This document shows, one piece after another, positions 7,686-16,468 of a stretch of DNA of 64,000 bases; the stretch's first letter is position 1, and every line of letters begins with the position of its first letter. The notes beneath the pieces are model-generated. The model saw only the letters and a list, made by a program, of their open reading frames with translations. It did no database searches and had not been told where the DNA came from. The stretch comes from JAFANK01 sp036741695 (GTDB lineage Bacteria; Vulcanimicrobiota; Vulcanimicrobiia; Eremiobacterales; Eremiobacteraceae). Where the stretch lies: assembly GCA_036741695.1 (NCBI GenBank), contig DAINRU010000002.1:70334-134333 (forward strand), written 5' to 3'. The position numbers were made by a program, and so were the translations under genes.

Positions 7686-8449
7686 CGAGCGAGAACGGTA
7701 TCGGCTCCCAGCCCGTCTACCGCAGGATCTTGCTCAAGCTCAGCGGCGAAGCGTTCGCGCATAAGGGCTCAGGCTCCATCGACACCGAGACCGTCTATCT
7801 CATCGCCAACCAGATCAAAGAGGTCGCTCAAGCCGGGGTGCAGGTGGCCTGCGTCGTCGGCGGCGGCAACATCTGGCGCGGCAAAGCGGTGGCCCATGCC
7901 AACATGGACCGCGCCACCGCGGATTACATGGGCATGCTCGCGACCGTCATCAACGCGCTCGCCCTGCAGGACGCGCTCGAGGACATCGGGATTCCCACGC
8001 GCGTGCAGACCGCGATCTCCATGAGCCAGGTCGCCGAGCCCTACATCCGGCGGCGCGCCATCCGCCATCTGGAGAAAGGCCGCGTCGTCATCTTCGCGGC
8101 AGGCACGGGCAACCCGTACTTCACGACCGACACGACCGCAGCGCTGCGCGCGCTGGAGATCGGGGCGGAGGCGATTCTCAAGGCGACGCAAGTGGACGGC
8201 GTGTACAACGCCGACCCCAAGAAAGACCCGAAGGCCGTGCGCTTCGACCGGCTCGAGTATCTCGAGGTCTTGCAGCTCGGCCTGGAAGTGCTCGACAACA
8301 CCGCGCTCACCTTGTGCATGGACAATGGACTGCCCATCGTCGTGTTCGAGCTCATGCGTCAGGGCAACATCAAGCGCGTGATCTGGGGCGAGGCGATCGG
8401 CACGTTCGTGGGGAGGGCGAAAGACAATGTTACCCCAGCTGTTCCGTGA
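7682..8449 (+). CDS. pyrH: UMP kinase
   Basis: A 255-residue amino acid kinase-fold protein. RRILLKLSGEAF (residues 14-25) holds the phosphate-binding Lys and Gly residues, VVGGGNIWRGK (about 58-68) the GGGN loop, and GTGNPYFTTDTTAALRALEI the UMP-binding segment. It phosphorylates UMP to UDP, the entry to UTP and CTP synthesis, as a GTP-regulated hexamer in studied species. Translationally coupled to tsf (ATGA) and overlapping frr by 23 nt. Confidence 0.97.
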   Translation: MTSENGIGSQPVYRRILLKLSGEAFAHKGSGSIDTETVYLIANQIKEVAQAGVQVACVVGGGNIWRGKAVAHANMDRATADYMGMLATVINALALQDALEDIGIPTRVQTAISMSQVAEPYIRRRAIRHLEKGRVVIFAAGTGNPYFTTDTTAALRALEIGAEAILKATQVDGVYNADPKKDPKAVRFDRLEYLEVLQLGLEVLDNTALTLCMDNGLPIVVFELMRQGNIKRVIWGEAIGTFVGRAKDNVTPAVP

Positions 8450-8984
8450 TCTCGAAGAGCGGATGAAGAAGGCCGTGGAGGCGACTCGCGGCGAGTTCAC
8501 CGCCATCCGCACCGGCCGCGCAAACGCCTCCTTGCTCGACCATGTCCTCGTCGAAGCCTACGGTTCGGAGATGCCGCTGCGCCACGTGGCAAACGTGGCG
8601 GTGCCCGACCCGCGCACCATCCTGGTCACGCCGCACGACAAATCCATCCTGGGCGACGTCCGCAAGGCCATCGAGAAGTCGGACCTCGGCATCACCCCGG
8701 GCGTTGACGGCAACGCCATCCGCTTGGGTTTGCCGCAGCTCAACGAAGAGCGCCGCAAGGAGCTGGTGAAGCTCGTCCACAAGCGCGCCGAAGAGGGCCG
8801 GGTCGCCATCCGCAACGTGCGGCGCGACATCCACGACCATCTGCGGTCCGTCCTCAAGGAGTCCAAGATCACCGAGGACGAGAACCGGCGCGCCAACGAG
8901 CAGCTGCAGAAGATCACCGACAAGTTCATCGGCGAAGTCGATCAGCTGGTGGCGCATAAAGAAAAGGAGATCATGGAGGTGTGA
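8427..8984 (+). CDS. frr: Ribosome recycling factor
   Basis: A 185-residue RRF of standard length: N-terminal helix with FTAIRTGRANASLLD (family TGRAsp.lld), the central beta domain (VPDPRTILVTPHDKSIL), and the long C-terminal helices with EERRKELVKLVHKRAEEGRVAIRNVRRD. RRF and EF-G split post-termination ribosomes. The ATG at 8427 lies inside the end of pyrH, and the stop overlaps the GTG of the next small gene by 4 nt (GTGA), so translation is chained. Confidence 0.97.
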   Translation: MLPQLFRDLEERMKKAVEATRGEFTAIRTGRANASLLDHVLVEAYGSEMPLRHVANVAVPDPRTILVTPHDKSILGDVRKAIEKSDLGITPGVDGNAIRLGLPQLNEERRKELVKLVHKRAEEGRVAIRNVRRDIHDHLRSVLKESKITEDENRRANEQLQKITDKFIGEVDQLVAHKEKEIMEV

Positions 8985-9196
8985 GCGGCCTGGCGGGCGT
9001 GGACCGCGCGGAGCTTCTGCTGGTACCCTACACGCGCGCCATCGAGCTGTGCAGCGGGCGCGACGTCACGCTCACCGTCATCACGCCGCCATATCCGGCG
9101 CTCGGGCTCGGCACGCTGCACATCGTGCGTGCCGCCGACGAGGGGAACGCCGTGCACCTCGAAGCGACCTACGACTCATTCGAGCGGCTGCCATGA
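8981..9196 (+). CDS. Small uncharacterised protein between frr and cdsA
   Basis: A 71-residue protein starting at GTG (GTGA overlap with frr) and ending in an ATGA overlap with cdsA, so both ends are tightly coupled and the frame is very probably real. It has no membrane span or signal. The sequence alternates beta-like segments (DRAELLLVPYTRAIELC, DVTLTVITPPYPALGLGTLHIVRA, GNAVHLEATYDSF), consistent with a small beta domain. I do not recognise it. It occupies the place where uppS normally lies in this conserved gene order; at 71 residues it cannot itself be a prenyltransferase. Confidence 0.65.
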   Translation: MSGLAGVDRAELLLVPYTRAIELCSGRDVTLTVITPPYPALGLGTLHIVRAADEGNAVHLEATYDSFERLP

Positions 9197-10044
9197 ACAC
9201 CGTCGCGGCGGCGGGGAGGCCCGCCTTGGCCGAGCGTTTCCGGCGTGAGCTCACCGCCAAACGCGTCATCATCGGCTTCGTGGTCGCGGCCATCGGCGTC
9301 GGTTCCATAGCAAACGAGATCGCCTTCGCGATCGTCATCACCTCCATCGGCGTCATCGGCGCGGTGGAGTTCGCGAACCTGGCGAGGCGCGCGGGCTACC
9401 AGGTCGCCCTTCCCATCGCGGTCACGGCCTGCGCCGCATACCCGCTGCTCGCTTTCTTCCACCTGCTCGGGCGGTACGAGTCGGCGCTCGTCGTCTCGAT
9501 CGTGCTCGCATCGTTCATCGCCTCGCTTTCCGCGCAGCTCGACCATTTCGCCGGCCGTGTCGCCATGACCGTGCTGACGACCATGTATCTGGGCAAGCTG
9601 CTGTCCTATTTCATCCTGCTGCGCCAGCAGCCGGACGGTGCGCGAATCACCCTGTGGCTCGTCGTCATCGTCGCGCTCACCGACATCGTGGGCATGATCG
9701 CGGGCCTCGGCTTCGGCAAGCGGCCGCTCGCGCCCAAGCTATCGCCATCGAAGACGGTCGAGGGCGCGATCGCCGCGCTCGTCGTGGCGACGCTGGTCGG
9801 CGCGGCCATGTGGTGGGTGATGCAGCTGCACACGCCATGGTGGCTGGCCATCGCGTTTCCGCTGTGCGTGTCGATCGCCGCCGAGCTCGGCGACCTGGTC
9901 GAGTCGGCGCTTAAACGCAGCGCGCATGTCAAGGATGCCGGAAACCTCATCGCCGGCCACGGCGGCGTGCTCGACCGTTTCGACTCGCACCTCTTCGCCG
10001 GCGTCGTGGGTTACGCGATCCTCCTCCTCGCCGGCAAGTTCTAG
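9193..10044 (+). CDS. cdsA: Phosphatidate cytidylyltransferase
   Basis: A 283-residue polytopic membrane protein. The C-terminal CDP-DAG synthase signature is clear: SALKRSAHVKDAGNLIAGHG followed by GVLDRFDS (SxxKRxxxxKDxxxxxxGHGGxxDRxDS), with Ala where Pro precedes the GHGG in most members. It makes CDP-diacylglycerol from phosphatidic acid and CTP, the branch point for phospholipids. The ATG at 9193 overlaps the stop of the small upstream gene; the frame stays open further upstream but lacks family similarity there. Confidence 0.95.
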   Translation: MNTVAAAGRPALAERFRRELTAKRVIIGFVVAAIGVGSIANEIAFAIVITSIGVIGAVEFANLARRAGYQVALPIAVTACAAYPLLAFFHLLGRYESALVVSIVLASFIASLSAQLDHFAGRVAMTVLTTMYLGKLLSYFILLRQQPDGARITLWLVVIVALTDIVGMIAGLGFGKRPLAPKLSPSKTVEGAIAALVVATLVGAAMWWVMQLHTPWWLAIAFPLCVSIAAELGDLVESALKRSAHVKDAGNLIAGHGGVLDRFDSHLFAGVVGYAILLLAGKF

Positions 10045-10056
10045 GAAAGGCGGCCC

Positions 10057-11241
10057 GTGGCGCGACGCGTCGCCATCCTCGGTTCGACCGGTTCGATCGG
10101 CCGCCAAGCGCTGTCAGTCATCGAGGCGCACCGCGACCGCTTCGAGGTGGCGGCGCTCGCCGCGAATGCGAACATCGACGTCCTCGCGCAACAGGCTAAC
10201 GCGTTGCGGCCGGCCGTGCTGTCGGTGGGCAGCGCTCAGCTTTCGAGCGAGCTTGCGAAAGCGCTGACCTACGCGCCGGCCCACATCGCGCACGGCAGCG
10301 ACGGGCTCGTCGCGGCCGCGACGGAATCCGGCGCCGACGTCGTCCTGGCCGCGACCGATGGCATGGTCGCATTGCGCGCACTCGTGGCTAGCCTCGAGCG
10401 TGGGATGCGCGTCGCGCTTGCGAACAAGGAGCTGCTGGTCAGCGCCGGCCGCCTGCTGTGCGATTTGGCGCGCGCCCGAGGCGCGAGCATCGTGCCGGTC
10501 GACTCCGAGCACAGCGCACTGTTCCAGTGCCTCGAAGGCGAGCGGCGGAGCAGCGTGGCATCGGTCGTGCTCACCGCATCCGGCGGGCCGTTTTGGACGC
10601 ACACCCTCGAGCAGATGGGGCGTGCCACCCCTGAAGAGGCATTGGCGCATCCGATCTGGTCGATGGGTCCGAAGAACACCCTCGACTCGGCGACGATGAT
10701 GAACAAAGGACTCGAGATCATCGAGGCGAGCCATCTCTTCGGACTGGAGCCGCAGCGCATCAGCGTCGTCGTTCACCGTCAGAGCATCGTGCACGGCTTT
10801 GTGCTCTTCAACGACGGCAACGTCAAGGCGCAACTGGCGGCTCCCGACATGCGCCTGCCGATCGGTTATGCGCTGTCGTACCCCGAGCGCTTGGCGCGAG
10901 CCTTCAGCGAAGCGGCGACGCGAGACGCCATCGGCCTCGGTGAACGAGCGGCGACCTTGTCCTTCGAGCCGGTCGACGAAACTCGCTTTCCGTCGCTGCG
11001 TTTGGCGTACGACGCCCTCGCCGCGGGAGGCACGCACCCGGCTGTGCTCTCCAGCGTCAACGAGGAGGCAGGACGGGCGTTCCTGCAGAGGAAAATCAAG
11101 TTCACTGAAATCTGCTCGATCGTCGAAAGAGCGCTTGAGGCGTACCGAAGCGGTGCCGATGGTCTCGGAGAGATCGAAGCGGCAGACCGCTGGGGTCGCG
11201 CTTTCGCGCGCGATGCCATCGGCGCCGCGATGCGGCGCTAG
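10057..11241 (+). CDS. dxr: 1-deoxy-D-xylulose 5-phosphate reductoisomerase
   Basis: A 394-residue DXR. The NADPH-binding GSTGSIGRQAL is at residues 9-19, ALANKELLVSAG near 125-136, the metal-binding PVDSEHSALFQCL near 149-161, and the substrate region SGGPF...NTLDSATMMNKGLEIIEA near 180-231. It converts DXP to 2-C-methyl-D-erythritol 4-phosphate, the first committed step of the MEP isoprenoid route. With ispG in the same operon this shows the MEP pathway is used. GTG start at 10057 with GGAAAGG about 7 nt upstream. Confidence 0.97.
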   Translation: MARRVAILGSTGSIGRQALSVIEAHRDRFEVAALAANANIDVLAQQANALRPAVLSVGSAQLSSELAKALTYAPAHIAHGSDGLVAAATESGADVVLAATDGMVALRALVASLERGMRVALANKELLVSAGRLLCDLARARGASIVPVDSEHSALFQCLEGERRSSVASVVLTASGGPFWTHTLEQMGRATPEEALAHPIWSMGPKNTLDSATMMNKGLEIIEASHLFGLEPQRISVVVHRQSIVHGFVLFNDGNVKAQLAAPDMRLPIGYALSYPERLARAFSEAATRDAIGLGERAATLSFEPVDETRFPSLRLAYDALAAGGTHPAVLSSVNEEAGRAFLQRKIKFTEICSIVERALEAYRSGADGLGEIEAADRWGRAFARDAIGAAMRR

Positions 11242-11274
11242 AGAGCGAGGAACGCCGGCCCATAAGCCGCGTGC

Positions 11275-12378
11275 GTGATGTTCGAAACCATCGTATGTAG
11301 CCTGCCGTTCGCCTTCGCCCTTGCGGGCATCGGCAAGTACGCCCTCTATCTCGTCCTGCTCAGCGTGCTCGTGCTGTTCCACGAGTTCGGCCACTTCGTG
11401 TTCGCCAAACGCTTTGGGGTGACGGTCACCGATTTCGCGCTCGGCTTCGGACCGACGCTCGTATCGACGCGCCGCGGCGACACGACCTATAGGATCAACG
11501 CGCTTCCGCTCGGCGGCTATTGCAAGATGGCGGGTGAGGATACTGCCGACGACGGGTCGAGCGACCCGGGCAACTTCCAGCACAAAAGCCTTGGGGCGCG
11601 CTTTGCGATCATCGCAGCGGGGCCGATCTTCAACCTCATCTTAGCGGCGCTCATCTTCATGTTCATCGGCGCGGTCATCGGCATCCCAACCGGCCTGACG
11701 AACGTGGTGAAAGAGGTCATCCCCGACACGCCGGCCGCCGCCGCCGGCTTGCAGCCGGGCGATGAGATCGTGCAGCTCGACGGCAAGCCCGTGCGCAGCG
11801 GCAACGACATGTACGAGTATATCCACGGGCATAAAGGCAAGGTCATCGCGGTCGACGTCGCCCGCCAAGGCCAGCTCCTCCATCTCCACATCCTGGCCAA
11901 GCCGACCGATGAAGGCGGCGCAATCGTCGGCGCCTTTGGGTTCCGCGCTCAGGACGTCGTCGAGCACAAACCGTTGATCGACGCGGTCTTCTGGGGCATC
12001 GGGATGGTCGGGCAGACCGCGGTCGGCCAAATCGTCGGTATCGGGGAAGCGATCGCTCATCACGACGCGTCCGTCATCCGCGGGCCGGTCGGCATCGCGC
12101 GCATCGTCGCGAGCACGGTGCAGTATGGCCTGGGGTGGTTACTGCAGCTGACCGCGACGCTGTCGGTGATCCTCGGCATCGTCAACCTCCTGCCATTCCC
12201 GGCGCTCGACGGCGGCCGCCTTGCGTTCTTGATCGTCGAGCTCGCCCGCGGGCGTCCGGTCGATCCGGAGAAAGAAGGCCTCGTGCATCTGACCGGCTTC
12301 GCGCTGCTCATGGTGCTGGTCGTCTTCGTGACCTATCACGATATCGTGCAATGGGTGCAGGGAAAGGGCGGTCTGTAG
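11275..12378 (+). CDS. rseP: Site-2 protease RseP/RasP family
   Basis: A 367-residue intramembrane zinc metalloprotease. The first hydrophobic helix carries HEFGH (residues 36-40) and the C-terminal helix carries NLLPFPALDGGRL, whose Asp is the third metal ligand. A PDZ domain lies between (DTPAAAAGLQPGDEIVQLDGKPV, about 143-165). These proteases cleave anti-sigma factors and remnant signal peptides within the membrane. The start is GTG 11275 or the adjacent ATG 11278; no clear Shine-Dalgarno sequence decides. It sits between dxr and ispG, the common arrangement. Confidence 0.95.
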   Translation: MMFETIVCSLPFAFALAGIGKYALYLVLLSVLVLFHEFGHFVFAKRFGVTVTDFALGFGPTLVSTRRGDTTYRINALPLGGYCKMAGEDTADDGSSDPGNFQHKSLGARFAIIAAGPIFNLILAALIFMFIGAVIGIPTGLTNVVKEVIPDTPAAAAGLQPGDEIVQLDGKPVRSGNDMYEYIHGHKGKVIAVDVARQGQLLHLHILAKPTDEGGAIVGAFGFRAQDVVEHKPLIDAVFWGIGMVGQTAVGQIVGIGEAIAHHDASVIRGPVGIARIVASTVQYGLGWLLQLTATLSVILGIVNLLPFPALDGGRLAFLIVELARGRPVDPEKEGLVHLTGFALLMVLVVFVTYHDIVQWVQGKGGL

Positions 12379-12380
12379 AC

Positions 12381-13532
12381 GTGAGCGGCGTCGAGCGCGA
12401 CCTGCCCCCGGTACCAGAGTGGTCCGTGCGCGGACGAGAGCCACAGGCGCCACCGCTCGCCAAGCGGCGCACGACCCGCGCCGTGAAAGTCGGCCCCATC
12501 ACCATCGGCGCCGGCGCGCCCATCTCGGTCCAGTCCATGACCACCACCAAGACCGACGATTGGGCTGCGACGCTCGAGCAGATCCACGAGCTGGCCGCTG
12601 CCGGATGCGAGATCGCGCGCGTGTCGGTGCCGGATCCAAAAGCTGCAGCTGCCTGCGCGAAGATCAAGGAAGGATCGCCGCTGCCGCTCGTGGCCGACAT
12701 CCATTTCGACCACCGCTTCGCGCTTGCCGCGATCGACGCCGGCTGGGATAAGCTGCGACTCAACCCCGGCAACATCCGCGACCCGAACAAAGTGCGCGAA
12801 GTGGTCAAGGCCGCGCAGGCGCGCGGCATGCCGATCCGCATCGGCGTCAACAACGGATCGCTCGCACCCGACATCGTGCAGCGCTACGGCCACTCCGCCG
12901 AGGGCATGGTGGAGTCTGGCTTGCGTCATATCCGCATCTTGGAGGAGCTCGACTTCCGCGACATCGTGGTCTCGCTCAAAGCTCATGACGTGCGGACGAC
13001 GGTCGCGGCGTATAGGCTCATGGCGGACAAGGTCGACTATCCGTTCCATCTGGGAGTGACCGAGGCGGGAACGCTACGCTCGGGCACGGTGAAGAGCGCC
13101 GTCGGTTTGGGCATCCTGCTGGCCGAGGGCATCGGCGACACCATCCGCGTCTCGCTGACCGCAGACCCGGTCGAAGAGGTGCCCGTCTGCTGGGAGCTGC
13201 TCAAATCATTGGGTCTGCGCGAACGTGGTGTCGAGATAACGTCGTGCCCGTCATGCGGGCGCGTGCAGATAGACATCGTCAAGCTGGCCGAACAAGTCGA
13301 GCGCATCACAGCAGAATACCGCGCACCGGTGAAAGTGGCGGTGATGGGGTGTGCCGTGAACGGACCGGGCGAGGCGTCGATGGCCGACGTCGGCATCGCC
13401 GGCGGCAAGGGCATGGGGCTCATCTATCGCGACGGCGTCATGGTGCGCTCGCTGCCCGAAGCGCAATTGCTCGCGGGCTTGCGCGAAGAGATAGAAAAGG
13501 TCATCCACGAACGGTACCCCGAGTACGTTTGA
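12381..13532 (+). CDS. ispG: 4-hydroxy-3-methylbut-2-en-1-yl diphosphate synthase (GcpE)
   Basis: A 383-residue iron-sulfur enzyme of the MEP pathway, converting methylerythritol cyclodiphosphate to HMBPP. The N-terminal TIM-barrel part contains ISVQSMTTTKTDD and PLVADIHFDHRFAL; the C-terminal part carries the cluster ligands CPSC (in ITSCPSCGRVQID) and a third Cys in VMGCAVNGPGEA, where the Glu is also a family ligand. It is the compact bacterial form without the large plant-type insert. GTG at 12381 begins 2 nt after the rseP stop; the open frame extends further upstream inside rseP but is not family-like there. Confidence 0.95.
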   Translation: MSGVERDLPPVPEWSVRGREPQAPPLAKRRTTRAVKVGPITIGAGAPISVQSMTTTKTDDWAATLEQIHELAAAGCEIARVSVPDPKAAAACAKIKEGSPLPLVADIHFDHRFALAAIDAGWDKLRLNPGNIRDPNKVREVVKAAQARGMPIRIGVNNGSLAPDIVQRYGHSAEGMVESGLRHIRILEELDFRDIVVSLKAHDVRTTVAAYRLMADKVDYPFHLGVTEAGTLRSGTVKSAVGLGILLAEGIGDTIRVSLTADPVEEVPVCWELLKSLGLRERGVEITSCPSCGRVQIDIVKLAEQVERITAEYRAPVKVAVMGCAVNGPGEASMADVGIAGGKGMGLIYRDGVMVRSLPEAQLLAGLREEIEKVIHERYPEYV

Positions 13533-13533
13533 G

Positions 13534-14964
13534 GTGCCGCGCGCGAGGACGCTGCTCTGGGCGATCCTCGGCCTGGCGGCGTTCGTGCGCGGCGCAGCTG
13601 CGCTGCGCCGCCCCTTGCAGGTCGACGAGGCCTACACGCTTCACGTGGCGGCTATGCCGATCGGCCAGATCCTGCAGGTCGTGCGCGAGCTCGACGTGCA
13701 TCCGCCGCTGTTCTGGCTCATCCTCCATGGGTTGTTAGGCGCGCATCTGCCGGATATCGCGATACGTCTGCTCATGGCGCTGACCGGGGTCGGGTGCGTG
13801 GCGCTGTTGTATGCGATCGTCAGCCTGTGGCACGGGACTAAGGCCGGACTTGTGGCGGCGTTTTGCGCGGCGGTCATGCCAAGCCTCATCTACTACGACG
13901 TGATGGTCCGCATGTACGGGCTTTTCGACTGTCTGGCGCTCGCCAGTTTCGCCATCTTGTCGCTGATCTACACGCGCGACGATCTAGGCGCCTCGTCGCG
14001 CCGGCTCCTGTGGAGCGCGTGGACGGTCACGATCGCGCTCTTGCTCTACACGCAATACCTGGGCTTCATGGTGATCGCGGCGCAGCTGCTCTATGCCGGG
14101 ATTGCGCGGCGCGACGGCCTGGCGAGGTCGTGTGCCGGCGCGGTCGTGGCGCTCGGTTTGTGGCTGCCGCAGCTGCACACGTTTGTCTATCAGCTGCCGG
14201 GCGGCGGCATCGCCTTCCCGTTCTATGCGCAGCACCAGCTCGCAGCGCTCTACGAGCTTGTGGGGCAGGCCACGATCGCCGTGCAGACCCATGGGGCGGC
14301 GTACTTCGTCGGGTGGACAAGCCTCATCGGATGGTTGTGGCTCATCGCGGCGCTTATCGTCGCGCTCCCCGGCAATGACAAAGCGCTCTCGGTGTGGTTG
14401 TGCGCTCCGGCCGCGCTGACGCTTGCCTACGGCGCAGCGGCGCACAAGCTGCTCTATGTCGATCGCTACTATCTCCTGCTTGCGCTCGGTCTGTGCGCGC
14501 TGACCGGCATCGCCGCCGAACGGCTTTCTGCGGCCAAGCGCATTGGCGCCGCGCCCGGTTGGGCAGCCGCCGTCGCACTGACGGCGTTCGGTCTCATGTA
14601 TGCCTTCGACCCAGCATATTACCCAGCCGACTGGCCCGCAGTTGCCGGCCTCTTCGGCGCGCGTTCGCACGCCCGTGACCTCATGATCTTCGATCAAGGT
14701 TCGCCCTACTTCACGCTCGATCGCATGGGGGCGCTCGCCGGCCATCCGGTCATCGTCGTCTTCCGCCAGCGCGACGTGCAAGGAACAATCCGCCTCTCCC
14801 AGCCGTTCCGCCGCGTCTGGCTCGTCCTCTTCCAATCCGGACCGGTTGATCCCGATGCGAGCATCCTGCACGCACTCGCAGCGCGTTACAAGCTCGCTGG
14901 CTATTGGGAGTTCTTCCGGAAGCTGCCGGCAGAAGGCACGAGCGTGGTGCTCTTCGAGCGCTAA
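13534..14964 (+). CDS. GT-C membrane glycosyltransferase, ArnT/PMT (GT39/GT83)-like
   Basis: A 476-residue polytopic membrane protein. After the first helix comes QVDEAYTLHVAA (acidic pair in the first external loop) and then ELDVHPPLFWLILH, the arrangement of ArnT/PMT-type enzymes that use polyprenyl-phosphate sugars on the outer face of the membrane. About ten hydrophobic segments fill the first 370 residues and a soluble tail follows (DLMIFDQGSPYFTLDRMGAL). It starts at GTG one base after the ispG stop, so it is co-transcribed with isoprenoid genes. It resembles the three GT-C proteins at 31.9-36.3 kb in both motifs and tail. The acceptor is unknown. Confidence 0.8.
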   Translation: MPRARTLLWAILGLAAFVRGAAALRRPLQVDEAYTLHVAAMPIGQILQVVRELDVHPPLFWLILHGLLGAHLPDIAIRLLMALTGVGCVALLYAIVSLWHGTKAGLVAAFCAAVMPSLIYYDVMVRMYGLFDCLALASFAILSLIYTRDDLGASSRRLLWSAWTVTIALLLYTQYLGFMVIAAQLLYAGIARRDGLARSCAGAVVALGLWLPQLHTFVYQLPGGGIAFPFYAQHQLAALYELVGQATIAVQTHGAAYFVGWTSLIGWLWLIAALIVALPGNDKALSVWLCAPAALTLAYGAAAHKLLYVDRYYLLLALGLCALTGIAAERLSAAKRIGAAPGWAAAVALTAFGLMYAFDPAYYPADWPAVAGLFGARSHARDLMIFDQGSPYFTLDRMGALAGHPVIVVFRQRDVQGTIRLSQPFRRVWLVLFQSGPVDPDASILHALAARYKLAGYWEFFRKLPAEGTSVVLFER

Positions 14965-15025
14965 AGACTGTAGCGCTGGTCCCGTGAGGGGTTTTCGCTC
15001 CCGCACCAGGAAAAACGCGGCCGGT

Positions 15026-16468
15026 ATGAAAGACGTCGCGAAAAAAGAGGTCCAGCGCATCCCGCGCAAGGCTGACGACCTCTCGGAATGGTACACGCAG
15101 GTCTGTCTTCAGGCGCAACTCGCCGACTACGCGCCGGTGCGCGGCTGCATCGTCATGCGGCCCTACGGTTACGCGATCTGGGAGCTGATCGTGGCGGAGT
15201 TCGACAAGCGCTTCAAAGCCACCGGACACCAGAACGCCTATTTCCCGCTGCTCATCCCCGAAAGTCTGCTCGTGCGCGAGGCCGAGCACGTGGAAGGGTT
15301 CGCTCCCGAGGTCGCCTGGGTCACCGAAGGCGGCGGCGAGCGCTTGAGCGAGCGCCTGGCCATCCGCCCCACGTCCGAAGCCATCATCGGTACGATGTAC
15401 GCGAAATGGATCCAGTCGCATCGCGATCTGCCCGTGCTCATCAATCAATGGGCCAACGTCATGCGCTGGGAGAAGGCCACCCGCCCGTTCTTGCGCACGC
15501 TGGAGTTTTTGTGGCAGGAAGGCCATACGGCTCATGCAACCCGCGAGGAAGCAGCCGCCGAAGTGCAACAGATGCTCGGCGTCTACCGCGAGGTCGCCGA
15601 AGACGTGCTCGCGCTTCCGGTCATCAGCGGCCGCAAGAGCGAGAGCGAGAAATTCGCGGGCGCGCTTTCGACGTTTGCCATCGAGGCGCTCATGCCCGAT
15701 GGCAAGGCGCTGCAGGCCGGCACCTCGCACGAACTCGGACAGAACTTCTCCAAGGCCTACGACATCACGTTCACCGACGTGGACGAGCAGGTCAAGCACG
15801 TCTGGACCACCTCGTGGGGTGTCTCCTGGCGCATCCTCGGCGGCCTGATCATGGCGCACGGTGATGACAATGGACTCGTGTTGCCGCCGGCTGTGGCGCC
15901 GCATCAAGTAGTCATCGTCCCCATCCCACGCAAGGGTGCGGACGATGTGCTGCCCGCGGCACGCGAGCTGGCCGCAGCATTACGGACGGTGGCCCGGGTG
16001 CACTTGGATGACCGCGCCGAGCAGAGCGCGCCCTGGAAGTTCAACGAGTGGGAGCTGCGCGGCGTGCCGCTGCGCATCGAGCTCGGCAAACGCGACCTCG
16101 AGGCTCAGTCGGTGACGATCGCCCGGCGCGACACCTTGAGCAAAGAATCCGTGCCGCGCGAGCACGTCGCCGCGCGCATCACAGCGCTCCTGGCCGAGAT
16201 GCAAGACGCGTTGCTCGCACGTGCGCGCGCGCAACGCGACGAGCGCACGACGTCGGCGAGTGACAAGGACGCGCTCGTGTCGGCGCTGCGAGAGCAGAAG
16301 GGATTCGTGCTCGCGCCGTGGTGCGAGCTAGCCTCGTGCGAGCAAGAGATCAAGAATCTGACCGGTGCCGTCACGCGCGTCATCATCGGACCGGCACAGG
16401 ACGGTGAGGCCTGCGCGTATTGCGGGCAGCCCGCCAAGGCGCGAGCCTATTTTGCCAGGTCGTACTGA
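15026..16468 (+). CDS. proS: Prolyl-tRNA synthetase, short archaeal/eukaryote-like type
   Basis: A 480-residue class II synthetase. It opens KKEVQRIPRKADDLSEWYTQV, typical of ProRS without the bacterial editing insertion, then has motif 2 (ANVMRWEKATRPFLRTLEFLWQEGHTAH), the proline-site segment (GKALQAGTSHELGQNFSKAYDI) and motif 3 (HGDDNGLVLPP). The C-terminal domain carries four cysteines (PWCELASC ... CAYCGQ) suited to the zinc site of this type, and ends in a family-typical aromatic (YFARSY). ATG 15026 matches the family start; an in-frame GTG at 14984 is an alternative. The 61-nt gap after the GT gene has no terminator. Confidence 0.95.
   Translation: MKDVAKKEVQRIPRKADDLSEWYTQVCLQAQLADYAPVRGCIVMRPYGYAIWELIVAEFDKRFKATGHQNAYFPLLIPESLLVREAEHVEGFAPEVAWVTEGGGERLSERLAIRPTSEAIIGTMYAKWIQSHRDLPVLINQWANVMRWEKATRPFLRTLEFLWQEGHTAHATREEAAAEVQQMLGVYREVAEDVLALPVISGRKSESEKFAGALSTFAIEALMPDGKALQAGTSHELGQNFSKAYDITFTDVDEQVKHVWTTSWGVSWRILGGLIMAHGDDNGLVLPPAVAPHQVVIVPIPRKGADDVLPAARELAAALRTVARVHLDDRAEQSAPWKFNEWELRGVPLRIELGKRDLEAQSVTIARRDTLSKESVPREHVAARITALLAEMQDALLARARAQRDERTTSASDKDALVSALREQKGFVLAPWCELASCEQEIKNLTGAVTRVIIGPAQDGEACAYCGQPAKARAYFARSY

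Noticed and set aside
10114..11583. Long minus-strand open frame (489 codons) opposite dxr
   Set aside because: Its composition (Arg/His/Asp-rich, no domain) is that of a mirror frame in GC-rich coding DNA, and dxr on the + strand is unambiguous.
13984..15907. Minus-strand open frames opposite the GT-C and proS genes
   Set aside because: No ribosome-binding site or recognisable domain; third-position codon bias supports the + strand genes.
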